Part shown: positions 1 through 8,723 of the stretch, piece after piece
Position numbering within the stretch: the stretch's first letter is position 1
Layout of the letters: each line of letters opens with the position of its first letter
From: Caballeronia temeraria
GTDB taxonomy: Bacteria > Pseudomonadota > Gammaproteobacteria > Burkholderiales > Burkholderiaceae
Reading direction: 5' to 3'
DNA length: 64,000 nucleotides
NCBI RefSeq assembly: GCF_001544795.2
Contig: NZ_FCOI02000001.1
Span: 62,001 to 126,000, forward strand
The notes under the pieces: generated by a model
The model's database searches: none
What the model saw: the letters and a program-made list of their open reading frames with translations, nothing else
Told to the model about the DNA's origin: nothing
Translations under genes and position numbers: made by a program

Positions 1-230
1 ACGAACCGTCGATGGGTCTCTCGCCGATCATGGTCGAGAAGATCTTCGAAGTGGTCCGCGAGATTTCAAAGGAAGGGTTGACGGTGCTGCTGGTCGAGCA
101 GAACGCGCGCCTCGCGTTGCAGGCGGCGAATCGCGGCTACGTGATGGATTCGGGCATGGTGACGATGTCCGGCGACGCGAAGGTCATGCTCGATGACCCG
201 AAGGTGAGAGCGGCGTATCTGGGCGAGTGA
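1..230 (+). CDS. livF: LivF-type ABC transporter ATP-binding protein, C-terminal fragment
   Basis: This is the last 76 or so residues of an ABC ATPase whose start lies left of the window. The visible part begins at the end of the Walker B region (EPSMGLSP). It continues through LLVEQNARLAL, where the usual switch histidine is replaced by Gln, as is typical of LivF-type branched-chain amino acid ATPases. It ends in a YLGE tail common in that family. UrtE of urea transporters is closely similar and cannot be excluded from this fragment. The protein would power import of branched-chain amino acids or related substrates at the inner membrane. A strong hairpin terminator follows 20 bases after the stop, so this is the last gene of its operon. 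Confidence 0.85.
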   Translation, partial: EPSMGLSPIMVEKIFEVVREISKEGLTVLLVEQNARLALQAANRGYVMDSGMVTMSGDAKVMLDDPKVRAAYLGE

Positions 231-250
231 GTTTTGTTGCTTGTCGAAAA

Positions 251-278
251 AAGCCGGCTCTGGCAGCCGGCTTTTTTT
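251..278. terminator. Bidirectional rho-independent terminator between livF and ypeA
   Basis: A 9-bp perfect stem (AAGCCGGCT / AGCCGGCTT) with a 5-base loop is flanked by A-runs on the left and a 7-T run on the right. It can therefore terminate livF on the plus strand and the argD-ypeA transcript on the minus strand. Confidence 0.9.
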
Positions 279-699
279 ATAACCGCTTCCCCAGACTCAC
301 CACTTCATCCATCCGATACCCGAGCTTTTCATAGAACCCGCGCAACGCCGTCTTCACCGACAAAATCTGCAGATTCACCTTCGGGCATCCGAGTGCAGCC
401 AGCGCAGCTTCCGCGTGCTGCATCAACGCGCTGCCGAAGCCGCGTCCGCGCAATGAAGGCGCGACGGCCAGCGAATACACCCATCCGCGATGCCCGTCGT
501 AACCCGCCATGACGGTGCCGATAATCGCGCCATCCAGCACGCCGACAAAGAACAGCTCCGGCTGCGTCCGCATCTTGTTGTCGATCGACAAAGCCGGATC
601 GCGCTGCGGCCGCGATGCATCCGCGTACTCCGGAAACACCTCGCGCCACAGGGCGATCACGGCATCGCGATCGCCTGCATCGAACGTGCGGATGATCAC
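277..699 (-). CDS. ypeA: GNAT acetyltransferase, YpeA-like
   Basis: This 140-residue protein has one GNAT fold and is nearly the same length as E. coli YpeA. The acetyl-CoA binding motif A is visible as [10 protein letters not shown] at about residues 84-93, following the beta-4 strand VYSLAVAP. The C-terminal [11 protein letters not shown] is the usual motif B region. It would transfer an acetyl group from acetyl-CoA to an amine; the substrate is unknown. The start codon overlaps the stop of argD by four bases (ATGA), which suggests translational coupling. The family assignment is firm and the function is not. Confidence 0.85.
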   Translation of the reverse strand: MIIRTFDAGDRDAVIALWREVFPEYADASRPQRDPALSIDNKMRTQPELFFVGVLDGAIIGTVMAGYDGHRGWVYSLAVAPSLRGRGFGSALMQHAEAALAALGCPKVNLQILSVKTALRGFYEKLGYRMDEVVSLGKRL

Positions 700-1880
700 A
701 GCGAATCGAGCACGGAGCGCAGCATCGACATCATCTGGTCGATCTCGTCCTTCGTCACGTTGAGCGCGGGCATGAAGCGCAGCAGGTTCGGACGAGCGGC
801 GTTGAGCAGCAGGCCATCGGGCTGCATCAGACGCGCCTTTTCGACGATCTGCGGACCCTTGTCGCTGTCGAGCAGCAACGCGCGCAGCAGGCCTTCGCCG
901 CGCTCGCCCTTGAAGCCGCGTTCATCGGACAGCTTCAGCAGTTCCTGCTTCAGATACTCGCCGCGCTCGCGCACGCCTTCGAGAAAGCCCGGCGCGACGA
1001 GCTGCGAGATCACCGAATAACCGGCGGCCGTCATCAGCGGATTGCCGTTGTACGTGCCGCCCTGATCGCCTGCTTCGAAACACGCGACGTCCGCCTTCGA
1101 CAGGAGCGCCGCGAGCGGCACGCCGCCGCCGATGCCCTTGCCGAGCGTCATGATGTCCGGCTCGACGCCCGAAAGCTCGTAGGCGAACAGCGTTCCCGCG
1201 CGGCCGCAACCGCTTTGCACTTCATCGACGATGAGCAGGATGTTGTGCTTCTTCGTGAGCTCGCGCAGTTGCTGCATGAATTCGCGCGTCGCGGGAATCA
1301 CGCCGCCTTCGCCCTGAATCGGCTCGAGCATCACGCCGACCGTCTTCTCGTTGATGAGCTTCTCCACCGATGCGATGTCGTTCAGATCGGCCTTCGGGAA
1401 GCCCGGCACCTGCGGCGCGTAGATCGTGTCCCAGCCGGCTTTGCCGCTCGCCGACATCGTCGCGATGGTGCGGCCGTGGAAGCTGTGGTCGAACGTGATG
1501 ATCTCGTAGGCGCCGTTCTTGAACTTCTTGCCCCACTTGCGCGCGAGCTTGATCGCGCCTTCGTTGGCTTCGGCGCCGCTGTTGGCGAAGAACACCTTGT
1601 CGAAGCAGCTGTTCGCGGTGAGGAGGCCCGCGAGCTGGGCCATCGGCGCGTTGTAGAACGCCGGCGACGGATTGATCAGCGTGCGCGCCTGCTTTTCCAT
1701 CGCCTCGATCATGCCTTCGTTGCAGTGGCCGAGCGAGTTCACGGCCCAGCCCTGGATGAAGTCGAGATAGCGCTTGCCCGTGTTGTCGTAGAGCCAGGAA
1801 CCCTTGCCGTGCGTGAAGACGATCTCGGGACGGTTCGTGATGTACATCAGCGAATCAACGGGGTACTCATTGAAATTCAT
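696..1880 (-). CDS. argD: Acetylornithine aminotransferase
   Basis: This is a 394-residue class III PLP-dependent aminotransferase of arginine biosynthesis. It interconverts N-acetylglutamate semialdehyde and N-acetylornithine in the cytoplasm. Visible motifs are the phosphate-binding [15 protein letters not shown], the cofactor aspartate in [11 protein letters not shown] and the Schiff-base lysine in [11 protein letters not shown] near residue 247. The Met at 1880 was chosen because the family starts near [10 protein letters not shown]; a Met 20 codons upstream would run into the terminator-like hairpin at 1932-1963. It overlaps the downstream ypeA by 4 bases. A succinylornithine or ornithine aminotransferase role is possible, but the sequence is closest to ArgD. 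Confidence 0.93.
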   Translation of the reverse strand: MNFNEYPVDSLMYITNRPEIVFTHGKGSWLYDNTGKRYLDFIQGWAVNSLGHCNEGMIEAMEKQARTLINPSPAFYNAPMAQLAGLLTANSCFDKVFFANSGAEANEGAIKLARKWGKKFKNGAYEIITFDHSFHGRTIATMSASGKAGWDTIYAPQVPGFPKADLNDIASVEKLINEKTVGVMLEPIQGEGGVIPATREFMQQLRELTKKHNILLIVDEVQSGCGRAGTLFAYELSGVEPDIMTLGKGIGGGVPLAALLSKADVACFEAGDQGGTYNGNPLMTAAGYSVISQLVAPGFLEGVRERGEYLKQELLKLSDERGFKGERGEGLLRALLLDSDKGPQIVEKARLMQPDGLLLNAARPNLLRFMPALNVTKDEIDQMMSMLRSVLDSL

Positions 1881-1931
1881 GACAGCGGGCTCCACGAAGG
1901 CTAGTGCGAGAGAAAGAGAAAAACGGTGCGG

Positions 1932-1963
1932 AAAAAACAAAAGCCACGGATTTCCGTGGCTTC
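1932..1963 (-). terminator. Rho-independent terminator upstream of argD
   Basis: Read on the minus strand this is a 9-bp stem (AAGCCACGG / CCGTGGCTT) with a 4-base loop, followed by TTTTGTTTTTT. It lies between the end of the flavin reductase gene (2156) and the start of argD (1880). It most simply ends the reductase transcript. Because it also lies 50-80 bases before argD it could act as a leader attenuator, but no leader peptide was recognised. Confidence 0.8.
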
Positions 1964-2155
1964 ATTTCGTACGCTTCGACAAGACCGAACCGTGAGCGCA
2001 ATGCGTGACGAGCCAGCGGCATCCCTAGGGGAGCGGCGAGCGGCGACGTCGAAGTGCGTTCAGGGTTTTGAGCATTCGCGAAGGATACGTTAAGCGGTTG
2101 CCGCCTGTAAACCGTGCACGCGGATTTTTTGTCCGCGTGCAGGTTACGTGCAACA

Positions 2156-3187
2156 TCAGACCGGATGCGCGAGATCCGCCGCGCTCGTGAACGAATCCGC
2201 GTAGAACTCGTCCTCCGGCAAGCGATGATGCTGCGTGAAATCGCGCTGCGCCGACTCCACCATCACCGGCGCGCCGCACGCGTACACCTGGTAGGCGCTC
2301 AAGTCTGGCAGGTCATCGATGACAGCCCGATGAACGAAGCCCGTGCGGCCCGTCCATGCGTCGCCGGCGTCGGGTTCGGAGAGCACCGGCACGAACTTGA
2401 AGTTGGGAATGTCACGCGCCCATTGCTCGGCGAGCTCCATCATATAGAGGTCTTTCTTGCGGCGGCCGCCCCAGTAGAGCGTCATCGGGCGATTCAGATT
2501 CTTGAACACCGCATGCTCGATGATCGCCTTGATCGGCGCGAAGCCCGTGCCCGATGCGAGCAGCACGATCGGCTTCTCGGATTCGTCGCGCAGGAAGAAC
2601 GTGCCGAGCGGGCCTTCGAAGCGCAGGATGTCGCGCTCTTTCATCGCGCCGAACACGTGATCCGTGAACGTGCCGCCCGGCATATGGCGGATATGCAGTT
2701 CGAGCGGCCCTTCGTGGTGCGGGGGGCTCGCCATCGAATAGCTGCGGCGCTTGCCGTCCTTCAGGATGAATTCGATGTACTGGCCCGCGTAATACTGCAG
2801 CCGTTCGTTCGCGGGCAGTTGCAGCCTCAGTTCGATGACGTCGTCGGCGCGGCGTTCGAGCGCGTTCACGCGGCACGGCAGCTTTTTCACCTGCACGTCG
2901 CCGACGCCCGCGACTTCGCGCACGTCGATGGTCAGATCCGTCTGCGCGGTCGCGCAGCAGAAGAGGGCCATGCCGCGTGTTTTTTCATCGTTCGACAATG
3001 CCGACGACGAATGCGGCGCCTGTTCGACTTCACCGCTCACGACGGCGCCCTTGCACGAACCGCACGCACCGTTCTTGCAGCCGTACGGCAGGCCGATGCC
3101 CTGGCGCAGCGCGGCGGTCAGGACCGGTTCGTCGGGTTCTACTTGAAACTGCCGGCCGCTTTGCCGGAGTGTTACGTTGAAAGCCAT
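2156..3187 (-). CDS. 2Fe-2S ferredoxin-domain flavin reductase (AscD-like CDP-6-deoxy-delta-3,4-glucoseen reductase type)
   Basis: This 343-residue protein has three modules. The first is an N-terminal plant-type ferredoxin domain with cluster cysteines in CKNGACGSCKG (C37, C42, C45) and a fourth in LFCCATAQ near residue 75. The second is an FAD-binding domain with RSYSMAS. The third is an NAD(P) domain with ASGTGFAPIKAI and a C-terminal YACGAP. It would move electrons from NAD(P)H through FAD and the iron-sulfur cluster to an acceptor. Close relatives are routinely named after the 3,6-dideoxysugar enzyme AscD. No sugar genes are nearby, so the true partner is unknown. The Met at 3187 was chosen because it begins directly at the ferredoxin fold. 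It is divergent from the SDR gene at 3274. Confidence 0.8.
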   Translation of the reverse strand: MAFNVTLRQSGRQFQVEPDEPVLTAALRQGIGLPYGCKNGACGSCKGAVVSGEVEQAPHSSSALSNDEKTRGMALFCCATAQTDLTIDVREVAGVGDVQVKKLPCRVNALERRADDVIELRLQLPANERLQYYAGQYIEFILKDGKRRSYSMASPPHHEGPLELHIRHMPGGTFTDHVFGAMKERDILRFEGPLGTFFLRDESEKPIVLLASGTGFAPIKAIIEHAVFKNLNRPMTLYWGGRRKKDLYMMELAEQWARDIPNFKFVPVLSEPDAGDAWTGRTGFVHRAVIDDLPDLSAYQVYACGAPVMVESAQRDFTQHHRLPEDEFYADSFTSAADLAHPV

Positions 3188-3273
3188 AGATCGATTTCTG
3201 CGATGTGTGGAGTTGTCTCGTTCGTCTTTTCGGACGCCCGGCGCGCGTTTCAGGCGACGGATAGAATGCACCG

Positions 3274-4392
3274 ATGATCGCCACTCGAAACCTTCGCCGC
3301 GCGCGCGTCCTGATCGTCGGATGCGGCGATGTCGGCATGCGCGTGCTGCCGCTTCTTCAGGCGCGTGCCGCTGCGCCCCGTGTCATCGCGCTCACGCATC
3401 ATCCCGAGCGCGCGGGTGAACTGCGTGCCGCCGGCGCGACGCCGATAGCCGGCGATCTCGATGCGCGCCGCAGCCTGAAGCGTCTCGCGGGCGTCGCGCA
3501 AACCGTGCTGCATCTCGCGCCGCCGCCGCGCGACGGCGCCGCCGATACCCGCACCCGTGCGCTTGTCAGCACATTGCGTGCGCGGCATCGTTCAGCGGCG
3601 CGTCCGGCGCCGGCGCCTGTGATGGCGCATCGGCTGGCGCGCGGCTACATGCGGGCCTTCGAAACCCATGCGCGGCGCGAACTGCGCAATGCGTCGCGAG
3701 CGCCGCTGAGGCGGCCTGGCCAGCGTCAGGGAACGTTCGCGAAAACGTCTTTCATTGTACCCGACGGCCCTTTCTCGACGAGCATCCGTCCGGAAAGCTT
3801 TCGCCCCGGCCCGCGTTTCGTGTATGCGAGCACGACCGGCGTCTACGGCGACTGCGGCGGCGCGTGGATCGATGAAACGCGGCCTGCGCGGCCCGGGAAC
3901 GAGCGTGCGCGGCGGCGCGTCTCGGCGGAGCGCCAATTACGCGCGGCGGGCGCCCAAAGCGGCTGGCGGGTGTCGATCGTGCGGATTCCGGGGATTTACG
4001 CGGCCAATCGCCTGCCGATCGCGCGGATCGAAAATGGCATGCCGGCGCTCGTCGAGCCGGAAGACGTCTATACGAATCACATTCACGCCGACGATCTCGC
4101 CGCGATCCTCGTGCGCGCCGTTTCGCGCGGACGTCCGCAGCGCGTGATCAACGCGTCGGACGACACGGACCTGCGCATGGCGGATTATTTCGATCGCGTC
4201 GCCGATGCCTACAGCCTGCCGCGCGTGCCGCGCATTTCGCGAGACGAAGCGCGCACACGCCTCTCGCCGATCACGCTTTCATTCATGCGCGAATCGCGGC
4301 GGCTCTCCAATACGCGTCTGAAGCGCGAACTGGGCTATGTGCTGCGTCATCCGACGGTCGACGCTTTCCTGAAGGCGAACGCGCGTCGCTAG
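3274..4392 (+). CDS. NAD-dependent epimerase/dehydratase (SDR) family protein with internal insertion
   Basis: This 372-residue protein has an N-terminal Rossmann motif VLIVGCGDVG at residues 12-21, then VLHLAPPP and the later strand RFVYASTTGVYGDC. These are features of YeeZ-type atypical extended SDRs, which run to about 270-300 residues. The extra length comes from about 75 residues, roughly 105-180, rich in Arg, Ala and Pro, inserted between TRTRALVSTL and PRFVYAST. In relatives these two segments are only about 15 residues apart. No classical YxxxK active-site pair is evident. The stop codon overlaps that of the convergent 58-residue gene. The substrate is unknown. It is divergent from the flavin reductase, with 86 bases between the starts. 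Confidence 0.75.
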   Translation: MIATRNLRRARVLIVGCGDVGMRVLPLLQARAAAPRVIALTHHPERAGELRAAGATPIAGDLDARRSLKRLAGVAQTVLHLAPPPRDGAADTRTRALVSTLRARHRSAARPAPAPVMAHRLARGYMRAFETHARRELRNASRAPLRRPGQRQGTFAKTSFIVPDGPFSTSIRPESFRPGPRFVYASTTGVYGDCGGAWIDETRPARPGNERARRRVSAERQLRAAGAQSGWRVSIVRIPGIYAANRLPIARIENGMPALVEPEDVYTNHIHADDLAAILVRAVSRGRPQRVINASDDTDLRMADYFDRVADAYSLPRVPRISRDEARTRLSPITLSFMRESRRLSNTRLKRELGYVLRHPTVDAFLKANARR

Positions 4393-4565
4393 ATCAGCGC
4401 CGGGATCGTTTCGAGCAGGACGAAGCACATCAGCGCGCCGATCAATGCGCCGATGAGATTCGGCGAATATTTATGACGCACGTGCATGACGACGCCCAAC
4501 ACCCCGATGAGGACAGCGCAAAGCGCGACGAACGCGATGAGCGCGACGGCCGAGTGGGAGACCAT
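4389..4565 (-). CDS. Small two-TM membrane protein, 58 residues
   Basis: A 58-residue reading frame begins MVSHSAVALIAFVALCAVLI and ends LLETIPALI. It has two hydrophobic segments, residues about 6-27 and 37-53, separated by a short basic turn containing HVRHKYSPN. A textbook ribosome binding site, AGGAGGG, ends 5 bases before the ATG. That is the main reason for calling so short a gene. Its stop codon overlaps the stop of the convergent SDR gene. A TATACT element on the minus strand about 50 bases upstream could be a -10. I do not recognise the family; it resembles short uncharacterised inner-membrane proteins. Confidence 0.65.
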   Translation of the reverse strand: MVSHSAVALIAFVALCAVLIGVLGVVMHVRHKYSPNLIGALIGALMCFVLLETIPALI

Positions 4566-4772
4566 GATGCCCTCCTGCTTTTTTGATAGTCATTTTTGGT
4601 ATCCGTAAGACCAGTATATGAGTGCGGCTCGCGGAAGGCATGCTGCGCCGCAGCGCGCGTCCTTGAGGGCTTTTACGGATTTGCATGATGAATGTGCGCC
4701 GGTGCGAGGAGGCCGGCGCGAGAAGGGGAAGCCGCGCCGGCACCGTCGTGCGCACGCAACGCGAGAGAGGCG

Positions 4773-5495
4773 TTACGGCGTCTCGCCGGGCGCGCCTCGC
4801 AGCGCGGCGAGATCGGCTTCGTCGAGCCAGCGCCATGCGCCTTCGCCGAGCGTCGCGGGCAATGCATAACCGCCGACGCGCTCGCGATGCAGCTTTTCCA
4901 CGCGATTCCCGGCGGCCGCAACCATGCGCTTCACCTGGTGATATTTGCCTTCGAGCACGGTGAGTTCGAGCAGCCGCTCGTCGCGCTGCTCTGCCGCGAG
5001 CGCGGCGCTCGGTTTCGACTCGCCGTGCAGCAGCACGCCGTCGCGCAGCTTCGCGAGCTGCAGATCGTCGAGCGGATGACGCACGGTCGCGAGATAGACC
5101 TTCGGCACCTTGCGCTTGGGCGACGTGAACGCATGCACGAACGCGCCGTCATCGGAGAGCAGCAGCAGGCCTGTGGTGTCCTGATCGAGCCGGCCGACCG
5201 CCTGCACGCCGCGCTCGGCGAGCTGCGGCGGAAGCAAGTGAAAGATGCTCAGATGATGTTGCGGATCGCGCGAGCATTCATAGCCCGCTGGCTTGTTGAG
5301 CGCGATGTACGCCTTTTCGCGATACGTCCAGAGATGATCGTCGACTTCGAATTCGAGATTGGCCGCGACGGGAATATCGGCGCGCGGATCGTCGCGCACG
5401 ACGCCCGCGATGCGCACGCGGCCTTCGGACACGATGCCGCGGCACTGGCGGCGCGACCCGAAGCCTTGGGAGAAGAGGAGGGTTTCGAGGTCCAT
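4773..5495 (-). CDS. rsuA: 16S rRNA pseudouridine(516) synthase, RsuA family
   Basis: This 240-residue protein has an N-terminal S4 RNA-binding domain (about residues 1-45, LLFSQGFGSRRQCRGIV) and a pseudouridine synthase domain. The catalytic aspartate lies in the signature GRLDQDTTGLLLL. The length matches E. coli RsuA (231 residues). It would isomerise a uridine of 16S rRNA, by homology U516. The C-terminal KYHQVKRMVAAAGN is also typical. Assignment to RsuA rather than RluE or RluF rests on overall length and the S4 arrangement. About 200 bases of apparently non-coding sequence separate its end from the 58-residue gene. Confidence 0.85.
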   Translation of the reverse strand: MDLETLLFSQGFGSRRQCRGIVSEGRVRIAGVVRDDPRADIPVAANLEFEVDDHLWTYREKAYIALNKPAGYECSRDPQHHLSIFHLLPPQLAERGVQAVGRLDQDTTGLLLLSDDGAFVHAFTSPKRKVPKVYLATVRHPLDDLQLAKLRDGVLLHGESKPSAALAAEQRDERLLELTVLEGKYHQVKRMVAAAGNRVEKLHRERVGGYALPATLGEGAWRWLDEADLAALRGAPGETP

Positions 5496-5573
5496 CGGAT
5501 GAGCGGAGTTGAAGCGCGCATTCTAGCAAGCCGCGCTTTCGGTCCGCGCCCGGCGCGTGCGATTGGCGCCGGC

Positions 5574-5605
5574 AAAAAAAGCGCCGCTCAAACTGCGAGC
5601 GGCGC
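5574..5605 (-). terminator. Rho-independent terminator after the TIGR03118-type gene
   Basis: On the minus strand there is a 9-bp stem, GCGCCGCTC / GAGCGGCGC, with a 7-base loop followed by seven Ts. It lies 78 bases downstream of the stop of the gene at 5683-6780. Confidence 0.88.
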
Positions 5606-5682
5606 CGAGCGTGGCGATGCGCTTTCGGACGCCGAGGCGTCCGTGGCCAGCATCATCGCCCAGGGAACACGCGGCGTGCGCG

Positions 5683-6780
5683 TCACTGCATGTCGATGCG
5701 GCCGTACACGCCATCGGCTTCGTTGTTCGGCCCCGCGGCGAAGAACAGCGTATTCGACGGCTGCGCGTTCAGGTCGTTGCCGAACGCGATGCCCCACAGG
5801 CCATGCTGCACGAGCGGCGTGCCGTCGGTGTTCTGCAACTGGCCGACGAACGCGCCGCTCGCCGGATCGAACGCGTTGACAGTGCCGTCGCCGAAATTGC
5901 CCACGAGAATGTCGTTGCTGAACGTGCCGAAGTTGCCCGGCGCCTGCGCGATGCCCCACGGCGCGTTGAGCGGCCCGTTCGCCGCGAAGCGCTGCATCAG
6001 ATTGCCGTCGATATCGAATACGTCGACGAAGCCTTGTCCCGCGCCCGCCACGTCGTCCTCGGCGTCGCTGTCCTGCTTCGCGTAGGTGACGAAGATCTTC
6101 GAGCCGATCGCCTGAATGCCGAAGGGCGCGAAGCCCGCCGGAATCTGCGTGTCGCGAAAGCCGCCGGGCACGACGATCTTCGTGAACGTGCCGTCGAATA
6201 CGTCGATCCTGTTGTTATGGAAGTCGGTCGCGTACAGGCGATGCGTGCCCGTCGATGTGGTGGCAAGCGCGAGTCCCTTGTAGATCGCGCCCGATGCGCT
6301 GGAATCGACGGCGGTGAAGGCGTGCGTCGTGTCGACGGCGGGCGCCCACGCGGTGATCGAACCGCCTTCGCCGGCGAAGATGAACGCCGCGACGCCCGAC
6401 TTGCCGTTGCGCGCGAGCGTGAGATCCGGTCCTTTGTTGAAGACGATTCCGGTCGGATTGGCAGGTCCCGAAGCGGTCGCGGGAATCGATACGACGAGCG
6501 GCTGGACGACGCCGTTGCCGTCGTAGAGCGTGGCCGTTTGCGTGCCGTTGTTGGCGACCCACACGAAGCCATTGGGATTGAATGCGACGCCCCAGCCGTT
6601 CTTCAGGTTCGGGTCGGTGTGCGGCGCGGGCACGGCGCCATCGGAGACGACGATCGACATCTTGAAGCGCGTCGCCGCCGGCATGCCGCTGTCCGATCCG
6701 CCGCCGCACGAGGCGATGCCCGTCAGCGTGACGACCGCGGCGGCGCATACGACGAAGCGGCTCCACAATCCGGTTTGCAT
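5683..6780 (-). CDS. TIGR03118-type beta-propeller-like lipoprotein
   Basis: This 365-residue secreted protein has a signal peptide ending in a lipobox-like GIASC at Cys25, followed by a Gly/Ser-rich tether, so it is probably a lipoprotein. The body has repeated short motifs such as NGWGVAFNPNGFVWVANN, APFGIQAIG, NAPWGIAQAPG and HGLWGIAFG. These are spaced like blades of an NHL/SMP-30-type beta-propeller. I associate this pattern with the uncharacterised TIGR03118 family. No enzymatic residues are recognised and the role is unknown. It is followed by its own terminator and preceded by about 100 bases separating it from the zinc-ribbon gene on the same strand. Confidence 0.7.
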   Translation of the reverse strand: MQTGLWSRFVVCAAAVVTLTGIASCGGGSDSGMPAATRFKMSIVVSDGAVPAPHTDPNLKNGWGVAFNPNGFVWVANNGTQTATLYDGNGVVQPLVVSIPATASGPANPTGIVFNKGPDLTLARNGKSGVAAFIFAGEGGSITAWAPAVDTTHAFTAVDSSASGAIYKGLALATTSTGTHRLYATDFHNNRIDVFDGTFTKIVVPGGFRDTQIPAGFAPFGIQAIGSKIFVTYAKQDSDAEDDVAGAGQGFVDVFDIDGNLMQRFAANGPLNAPWGIAQAPGNFGTFSNDILVGNFGDGTVNAFDPASGAFVGQLQNTDGTPLVQHGLWGIAFGNDLNAQPSNTLFFAAGPNNEADGVYGRIDMQ

Positions 6781-6885
6781 GATGGTGACTCCTTCGGCAG
6801 CGCTGTGCCGTCAGTTCGTCACCTCTAAACGAATGTGCCTCGCGGCTTATTCCGTTTGCATCCTGCTTCGCCGTTTCGAAGTCCT

Positions 6886-8463
6886 TCAGTGCGCGTCGCC
6901 GCGTCCCTTCGATACGACCGGCACGCCGAGGCCGAAGAGCGAGAAGCGCCCATCGTCTTGATCGCCCGACATCGCCGGGTGGCGCGTGCCCGCGCTCCAG
7001 CGTCCGTCGTAGCTCATCGTCGGGACGACCGGCTTCGGAATGCCGCTCGCTTGCCGGAAGTACTCGGTGTTGGTTTCGTTTTGCACTTCGAGCGCATGGC
7101 GCAGCGTGGCCTGCGTTTGCCCGTTGCGCGGGTCGAGCGCCACCGCGCGGCGTGCGTTACGCAACGCGCACGCCGGCTCCAGGTTCGCGGTGCAGGTGCG
7201 GGCGGTGGCCATCGCGCTGTCGCGCGCGCGCTCCTGTCGCGACAATTCGGCCGCGAGCTGCTGGATCTCCGGACTGCGCGGCTCGCTGGCCGAAAGGCCG
7301 CGCATGTGACGGCGCGCCGACGCGAGATCGCGGCTCGCGAGCGCTTGCTGAACGGACGCGATGCTGCGCGCGACGGCGGGGGGAAGCGGCTCCGGCGCGG
7401 GCGCGGCGGGCTTGTCGATCGAGGCGATCGTCGCGGTGTTGCGAGGCTGCTCGGACGGGCGAGGTGCGGGCGCGGGCGGTTTGCTGCTCGCGGCGATCGT
7501 CGTGTTGCGAGCCTGTTCGATCGATCGAGCGACAGGCGCGGGCGCTTGTGTCACGGGTTTTGCCGGAGCCGGCGCGGCTGCTGCGATCGTCGTATTCACG
7601 CGCGGTTCCGGCTTCTGCGCCGATGCGATGACTGGCGTCACTGGCTTGATCGACGGCGCTGCGGCGATCGTCGCCGGGGTCGTCGTGGCGGGCTTCGTTG
7701 CGGCAAGGGCGCTCGGTGTCGCGATATCGGCGGATGGCGGATTCGGCGCAACGCGCGCCGTTGCGGCGACCGGCGCGGCCGGCATCGACGGCTTCGCGGG
7801 CGCAGTCGCCGCCAGTGTGCTGCTCGACACGATCGTGCTCGCAGCCGCGACGTGCGGCGCGACCGGCGCGACTTCCGTCGCCGCGTGTTCTTCGTGCGTG
7901 CGGTTCGGCTTCGCGGCCGCAATTGCCGGAGGCGCGGGCGCGACGATCTGCGCAGTCGCCGCTTCCGCCTTGGAACGCGTCAACGATGCATGTCGCGTCG
8001 CATCGGCCTTGGGCACGCCGGACGCGCCGTCGCGAATCGATCCGGCCACGCTGATGCCCGGCTCCACGCTCGGCGCCGGGGCGTTGTCGTCCAGACGCGC
8101 GTAAAAGTAGCCGCCGACCGCAATGCTCGCGATCACGCCGCCGACCAGCACCGCCATGCCCGTGCGGGCAGGCTTGGCCGGCTCTTGCGAATCGCCCGGC
8201 TCGATGTAATTTGGATAGGACGTCAGCATCCTGCGTCGCACGAGGCGTTGCAGCCAGTGGCTGTCATCCCAGTCGAGGATATCGAGCGGCGCGGGGACCG
8301 GCGCGGCGGCGGCCACGGCGGCTTCCGCCGCGCGGCTCGTGAAGATCGCGCCCTGACGATCGGCTCCGCACGAAGGACAGGTCTCTTCCTCGGCCGGCGA
8401 AACGGTGTTGCAGCGCTTGCAGATGACGGAGTCGAGGGACAGCGAGTGATCAGGTCGATTCAT
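6886..8463 (-). CDS. Zinc-ribbon, single-TM, Ala/Pro-rich protein of unknown function
   Basis: This 525-residue protein starts with a four-cysteine zinc ribbon (C15-x2-C18, C29-x2-C32, in CKRCN and CPSCG). A cytoplasmic stretch and one transmembrane helix at about residues 103-120 (MAVLVGGVIASIAVGGYFY) follow. A long Ala/Pro/Thr-rich segment then carries imperfect repeats of the type NTTIAAS-KPPAPAPR. A C-terminal helical region of about 120 residues contains ASARRHMRGL and ALRNARRAVALDPRN and looks TPR-like. The arrangement suggests a cytoplasmic metal-binding head with a periplasmic stalk and protein-binding tip. No function can be assigned. Confidence 0.6.
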   Translation of the reverse strand: MNRPDHSLSLDSVICKRCNTVSPAEEETCPSCGADRQGAIFTSRAAEAAVAAAAPVPAPLDILDWDDSHWLQRLVRRRMLTSYPNYIEPGDSQEPAKPARTGMAVLVGGVIASIAVGGYFYARLDDNAPAPSVEPGISVAGSIRDGASGVPKADATRHASLTRSKAEAATAQIVAPAPPAIAAAKPNRTHEEHAATEVAPVAPHVAAASTIVSSSTLAATAPAKPSMPAAPVAATARVAPNPPSADIATPSALAATKPATTTPATIAAAPSIKPVTPVIASAQKPEPRVNTTIAAAAPAPAKPVTQAPAPVARSIEQARNTTIAASSKPPAPAPRPSEQPRNTATIASIDKPAAPAPEPLPPAVARSIASVQQALASRDLASARRHMRGLSASEPRSPEIQQLAAELSRQERARDSAMATARTCTANLEPACALRNARRAVALDPRNGQTQATLRHALEVQNETNTEYFRQASGIPKPVVPTMSYDGRWSAGTRHPAMSGDQDDGRFSLFGLGVPVVSKGRGDAH

Positions 8464-8723
8464 GTCGTACCTTTCTTCGAGTTATGGCTCGACGCATCGC
8501 GCGAGCAGGTCACGACATCGAGACGATCCTGAGCAACCCGAATGGCGGGCGCCGCGCGTGCGAGCATCCCCGTGATGCTCCACGCGCCGGGATTCCGAAT
8601 GCCGATGGCGCCTATTTTTTCCGGCGCGGCGGCGTGCGTCTACGCGATTGCGCACATAGCCGGACGGACGACTTCCGCGCGCTCGCGTCATCGGCGACAT
8701 TGCGTGTCATCACGCACGAAAGG

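Noticed and set aside
4471..4836. A 121-codon minus-strand frame across the 58-residue gene and the intergenic gap
   Set aside because: It has no hydrophobic or family signal, and the true small gene in a different frame has a perfect ribosome binding site.
7380..8100. Apparent short tandem repeats in DNA
   Set aside because: These are imperfect protein-level Ala/Pro repeats of the zinc-ribbon protein. Spacing and sequence do not fit a CRISPR array or satellite.
8484..8723. Upstream extension of the 144-residue membrane protein and the 61-codon frame at 8542
   Set aside because: Both are Arg-rich with no conserved features. The Met cluster at 8724 has the better ribosome binding site.
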